Shown here: positions 59,890 to 64,000 of the stretch, one piece after another
How positions within the stretch are numbered: the stretch's first letter is position 1
Layout of the letters: every line of letters starts with the position of its first letter
Assembly: GCA_022225965.2 (NCBI GenBank)
Contig: JAKJXP020000083.1
Span: 62,001 to 126,000 of the forward strand
Source of the DNA: Diatrype stigma
Lineage: Eukaryota; Ascomycota; Sordariomycetes; Xylariales; Diatrypaceae
Direction: 5' to 3'
DNA length: 64,000 nucleotides
Program-made: the position numbers and the translations under genes
The notes under the pieces: model-generated
What the model saw: the letters and a program-made list of their open reading frames with translations, nothing else
Told to the model about the DNA's origin: nothing
The model's database searches: none

Positions 59890-61935
59890 GGATTTTTGGT
59901 TGTTGTCAGGCTTGTCAAGGTGGCTTTCCTGCTTTCTTCCATCTATTAGGGACTCGGTGGTTCCTTTCTCTCTTTCTCTCCTAGTCTCTCCTCCTCTCTC
60001 TCTCAACTACACTTAATAGCACGTGCTCACGCACAAAGCTTGCTTTGTACCAACAACAACAAAAAAAAGACGTGGGAGGGACTCTTTTTTTTTTCTTTTC
60101 TTTCACTCTGGTTCACTTTTCCGTGTCTTGGGATAGATGTATCTGGCTTGGTTTCTGTCTCTTCCTGTCTCTCTCTCTCTGTCTCTGTCGGCCTATCGGA
60201 TTGGTCCGGTTCATTGTGGTTTCCTATCTACTTTTGCATCTCAGGGGGGTTTGATGGTCATACTTGGTTGCCGGATAAAACTGGGCTGGGTCGTATTTCT
60301 CAGGGCAAAAGTAATTCAAGGCGGTTGCTGACTGCTTACTACCTTGGAAGCATTGTATGGTGTAAATTATCATGGGGGGTTGTATTATGTGCCTAGTGCT
60401 TCTTGTCTAGCATCCTGTAAAACAGAAAATGAAACACCAGTATCGTTATATCTCATTGAGTCCCCTTCCCGTGTGTTGGTAATGTGTATCCGACACTGTC
60501 TACGACTTGAGTATTCTCACTCATACCAGGGTTTCGATATAACTGTTTACCCTGATAGAATATCTCATAATCGATCGCAGGCACGCCCCCTCCGAAACCC
60601 TCGACTACACAAATTACGCCTACTACATCTGATGATCTACCTGAGTAGCTAAGGTAAGCTCCCTCGATCTCATTCAGGTCCTTCGTCCGCTCACACAATC
60701 CTTCGTATATACAGGGAAATATCTGAAGCTCGGGCTGCGCTCACAACGCCTTCGTATGGCGTAATACACGACAATGCGCTTATCAGCGCGGCAACACGGT
60801 ATACTGTTGGCTCTCGTGCGACCATGGATCCTATCAGCCTAAAATGACGACATAACGTTAATAATCATTTGCCCCTTGCATAGTGGGATGCAATGGCGTT
60901 GAAACTGTAGTCAAACAACTCTGGGGATCTACACAGAGAAGACGCTAAGGTATGCACCGTTGGTAGGACGAAATGTGACCTTTAGAGGGTCCGGTGACTT
61001 GACATTGAGGCACTATAGGCCAACTCACTATACTTGAATCAGTTCAGCCGAGCCCTGCATATAGCGCTTGCAGCAGCGCAATCCATGCGGGCGGGCGTAT
61101 CCGGGGTGTCTGATATATCTTGTGGCACCTGCCTGCATGCATGCACCCCGATGTCCTACTTCACACTAGCCGCGGATCATCAGCCCCAGATAGGGGAGTC
61201 GGCGATCTACGCAGGGGTTTCTGATGGTGCAGATAGCATGTACGAGGCGAGATACCAGCAGTTTGTGCCGGGGTATATTGGTGGACCATCATGGGTGACT
61301 GTGGAACGATGGGGTGTCCCCTCAGGGTGGTGGGAAGACTTGGGTCATGAAGGGGACGGATTTTTGGGGGCCTATTCCTATGGCGAGGTCTTGTCATTCA
61401 AGGTGAGTACAACAGAAAAGGAGTGTATAGTCTTCTCATACTTTGCTCTTGTATGCCTCAAGACTGTTGCGTACGGATCAAGTAATATATGATGAAGCTG
61501 GAGTTGCTACCAACGCCTAATACTGCTATAGATAGCATAAGGGAACTGTGAGTCAGTTTTGAGCAACATAGATAGCCTTGGCCCTGCGGTGAAGTCTAAG
61601 TGAAGCTTTCTTGTAATATAACTTTGCCTACGTAGCACAAACCACTTTTGATAGATTAGACCTTCCCACCATGGATATCCCTGAGCCGCATTAGGTATAT
61701 TTCCCGGAACCTGTGTCCCTATTATCTGGAAGCGGGAGTTAAGTAGTGCATAACACCTGCGTAATCTTTGTGAGAGGCACAAGGGGTGCCCTTGACATGG
61801 TTATGCTAATCGAGGTGCCTAGAACGTAGGGAGATATCTGGTACTTATGGCAGTGCATATGTACAACAGACTATCAATTCCCCATGTTGCAATACCACGG
61901 AGACATTCGCCCTGCAAAGCCCCCAGTGCAGTCTT
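59890..61935. other. Convergent intergenic region (2.0 kb)
   Basis: abaA and the transporter converge on this region. The first 300 bases are strongly CT-rich (59940-60010, 60085-60190) and probably abaA 3' UTR. A 152-codon frame at 61034-61492 is listed separately. The rest shows no family resemblance. Confidence 0.4.
61034..61492 (+). CDS. Doubtful ORF of 152 residues
   Basis: An ATG-started frame with residues such as GYIGGPSWVTVERWGVPSGW and DGFLGAYSYGEVLSF. No family is recognised, and there is no signal peptide or clear domain. The GT after VLSFK (61402) would be an acceptable donor, so it may be the first exon of a small gene or a relic. Included because it is the only long frame in a 2 kb gap; likely not real. 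Confidence 0.2.
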   Translation: MNQFSRALHIALAAAQSMRAGVSGVSDISCGTCLHACTPMSYFTLAADHQPQIGESAIYAGVSDGADSMYEARYQQFVPGYIGGPSWVTVERWGVPSGWWEDLGHEGDGFLGAYSYGEVLSFKVSTTEKECIVFSYFALVCLKTVAYGSSNI

Positions 61936-63850
61936 TCATGAGTCTTCGGCTGTTTTCCTCTGATCCCTGCGATGGATCAAGTACCATGACGCAAGGTTTG
62001 CTGAAATCCCCACCACCAAGACGCTGAGACAGATCACGTACGACGTATGGTAATCAGGACCAAACACTGTACTATATACATGGGGCCCCACGATCCCGCT
62101 GAACTGGGCCATGGCATTCGTAAAGCCGATCCCGATACCTGAAGCCACCGTGCCCTTCAAAGCGCGCATGCGCTCCGGCCAGATAACAGGGTATGCCGAG
62201 CCAGCGCAGGAAACCGCCACGATGAGACAGATGTATCGGACTACTGCATTACTAACCGTAACCAGGATTATATAACAGATTATGATGGTAGATTCGACTA
62301 GACCAGTATTAGTATACCCGTCTGTTAGTTGAAAAGAAGTGGGAAGAGCGCGGCTGCAGATGGAGCATCATACTTGCGACGGCCGTTGTCCAGGGCCTGA
62401 TGATTTTCTTGTGGAGGAAGAATCCGACTGTGTTCAGGAACACGAAGGCTCCAACATACGGCGGGATGTTCATGAGTTGTGAATTCGCCGTAGTAGTGAA
62501 CCCCAGCTCGTAGATCACCGTGGGCAGAGCATACCCGACGCCAAACCCACCTATCCCATGGCAGATCCAGTAGACCGAGAAAGTGTAAAAGGTCGGGTCT
62601 CTAAGCAGCTTTAGGACGCTCTCGCTGTCCCAGTGCTTCGCGTCACCCCTAGGCGCTGTTTTCGCTAGCCTCCCCCTGAGGAAAGCCCATTCTTCTTCCG
62701 TGAGGAACTTCGCTGTCTCGGGGTAGTCTGGGAGACCCCATAGTGCAACAAAGGCCAGTACGATGGCAGGCAGGCCTTCCAGGAGGAACAACCATCTCCA
62801 ACCCGAGAGGCCACCCAGCCCATCCTTGAAAAGTAGGAGTTAGCGATAGTCTTACAAAGAACCACTCGGGCTCACTTACCATAAAGCTGATTGCATAAGC
62901 TAACAGGCCACTGAGAGCACTCGAGAGCTGGCCGACAGCATAGAATATTGCGACTCTTTGTGGCAACTCCTGGGGCTTATACCAGAAGGCGTAATGATAT
63001 AATACGGCGGGGAAAAAGCCTGCCTCTGCAAGGCCGATCTACTCCATGTTAATGAATGACACTTGAGCTTGGGGGGTCATTTATTGCAAGTGGTGATCTA
63101 GTGTGTAGTTATACGATGTAGTGCACATACTGCAATTTGATTAGCATCTGTTGGTAATGAACGAAAACTCAGGGGTAGTTAAGACTTTGCGAAAGGGGGG
63201 CTTGGAGATCTGGAATAAAGCTCATACGTACCAGCAAAACGAACACACATCATCCCTGGAAAGTCCATTGCTGCTGCAGAAGAACTTGCAGAAATCCCCC
63301 TATAATGCCCAAAAGTTAGCTTTCTTCAGATACTCCCCCTCAAGGGTTACAAGCAATGGTAACTTGCTAAACGAGTTGTATATTCCCTAAAGAACATTTC
63401 GCATAACATAGCGAAACTGAAAAGGTCAGCCGAACCGAAAGGATATACGTACCAGAAGAGGATAAGAATGAACATCCATCTAGAAGGTGTGAATGTCTTG
63501 AGGAGGATGGTGTTCGACGGCTCAAACAGCAAGTAACTGTACGAGAAAATGGACTGCGTCCACGCCCACTGGGAAGCGGTAAAACCCAGCTGTTTCTTGA
63601 TGCCCGTCCCGTTCTCGAGGTTGATGATGGCCGCGTTTGCGTAGTTTCCCGAATCAATAACTCGGAAGATGTACACGGCTGAATAGAAAACCACAAGCCA
63701 GGCGTCGATCTTCCACATGACCCTCTTCTCCAGCTCGCTGTTGTCGACTACGGCTGATTCCTGGTCGGATGCGAGGGCGGCCTCGTCCGCGATCGCCGTC
63801 TTGGCAGTATCGCGTATATAGCTCGTGGTATCGGCAGTCTTGGAAGCCAT
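61936..63850 (-). CDS. Dal5-family MFS anion:cation symporter (allantoate permease-like)
   Basis: Exons 63850-63453, 63299-63232, 63038-62880, 62824-62374 and 62321-61936, plus a 17-base exon at 63147-63131 needed to keep the frame, total 492 residues, the family's usual length. The cytosolic N-terminus is followed by MWKIDAWLVVFYSAVYIFRV, IDSGNYANAAI, the TM3 region SQWAWTQSIFSYSYLLFEPS, MMCVRFA, IGLAEAGFFPAVLYHYAFWY, then WRWLFLLEGLPAIVLAFVAL, WICHGIGGFGVGYALPTVIY and, in the last exon, GSAYPVIWPERMRALKGTVA and NAMAQFSGIVGPHVY. These are hallmarks of the fungal Dal5/Tna1/pantothenate group of plasma-membrane proton symporters for carboxylate-type nutrients. The substrate cannot be told from sequence. 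The tiny exon overlaps what looks like a branch site and acceptor, so that junction may be wrong or the gene may be damaged there. Confidence 0.85.
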
Positions 63851-64000
63851 CTTGTCTTGTTCTTCCAGATGTCAACTTAAGAGATGACTACCCCTATTGG
63901 AACTAGTTGGGAGTTATCACAATGCTATTCAGGGGGCTAGAGTAGGAAGGGAAATCCTCTCTGCGGAGCAAAAACATCATAGCCGACGCTGGAGGCCCGA
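63851..64000. promoter_or_regulatory. Start of the MFS transporter promoter
   Basis: The last 150 bases lie immediately upstream of the transporter start codon. No specific site was identified. Confidence 0.4.

Overview
The window is nuclear DNA of a filamentous ascomycete (Pezizomycotina, most likely a Sordariomycete). Almost all genes are broken by short introns of 50-130 bp with GTRNGY donors, CTAAC/CTGAC-like branch sites and YAG acceptors. The gene set is typical of moulds: an RlmA MADS-box factor, an AbaA-type TEA factor, a NACHT NLR, a WSC-domain wall protein and a Dal5-type transporter. No prokaryotic operon structure, phage, CRISPR array or convincing tRNA was seen. Exon boundaries were worked out by hand from splice sites and reading-frame continuity.

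Layout. At 0.9-2.9 kb (+) is the cell-wall-integrity MADS-box regulator. A 2.8 kb gene-free stretch follows. Then come a NACHT STAND/NLR receptor (about 6.4-8.8 kb, -) with a degenerate tail and an SRPK-like kinase (9.5-11.1 kb, -) that carries one frameshift and one in-frame stop. At 12.3-17.0 kb (-) two very long open frames join through two introns into one 1517-residue membrane-anchored, proline-rich WSC protein. A housekeeping run follows: ribosomal protein uS5 (-), a two-domain rhodanese (-), Apc11 (+), a conserved protein of unknown function (+), a DUF924 protein (-), an HTH regulator (-) and a Methyltransf_16 methyltransferase (-).

At 30.9-31.8 kb is an 880 bp MITE-like element with perfect 45 bp inverted ends and an internal minisatellite. 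A coiled-coil protein of unknown function lies at 32.6-33.7 kb (-), and an ELL-type Pol II elongation factor at 39.5-41.8 kb (-). Two gene-poor islands (33.7-39.5 and 41.8-50.4 kb) are rich in TACCTAGGTA-type tetramers and pentamer microsatellites. The second holds an assembly gap flanked by a G run and a 90-base C run.

The right end holds a six-exon dynein light chain (50.4-51.05 kb, -), which is invisible to simple ORF calling. It is divergent from the rRNA-processing protein MRD1 (51.9-54.8 kb, +). These are followed by an AbaA/Tec1-type TEA transcription factor (56.0-59.9 kb, +) and a Dal5-family MFS transporter (61.9-63.9 kb, -). The genes are individually familiar and do not form a metabolic cluster. 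The most unusual parts are the decayed NLR/kinase pair, the repeat-built WSC protein, the HTH gene with a single in-frame amber codon inside a longer open frame, and the MITE.
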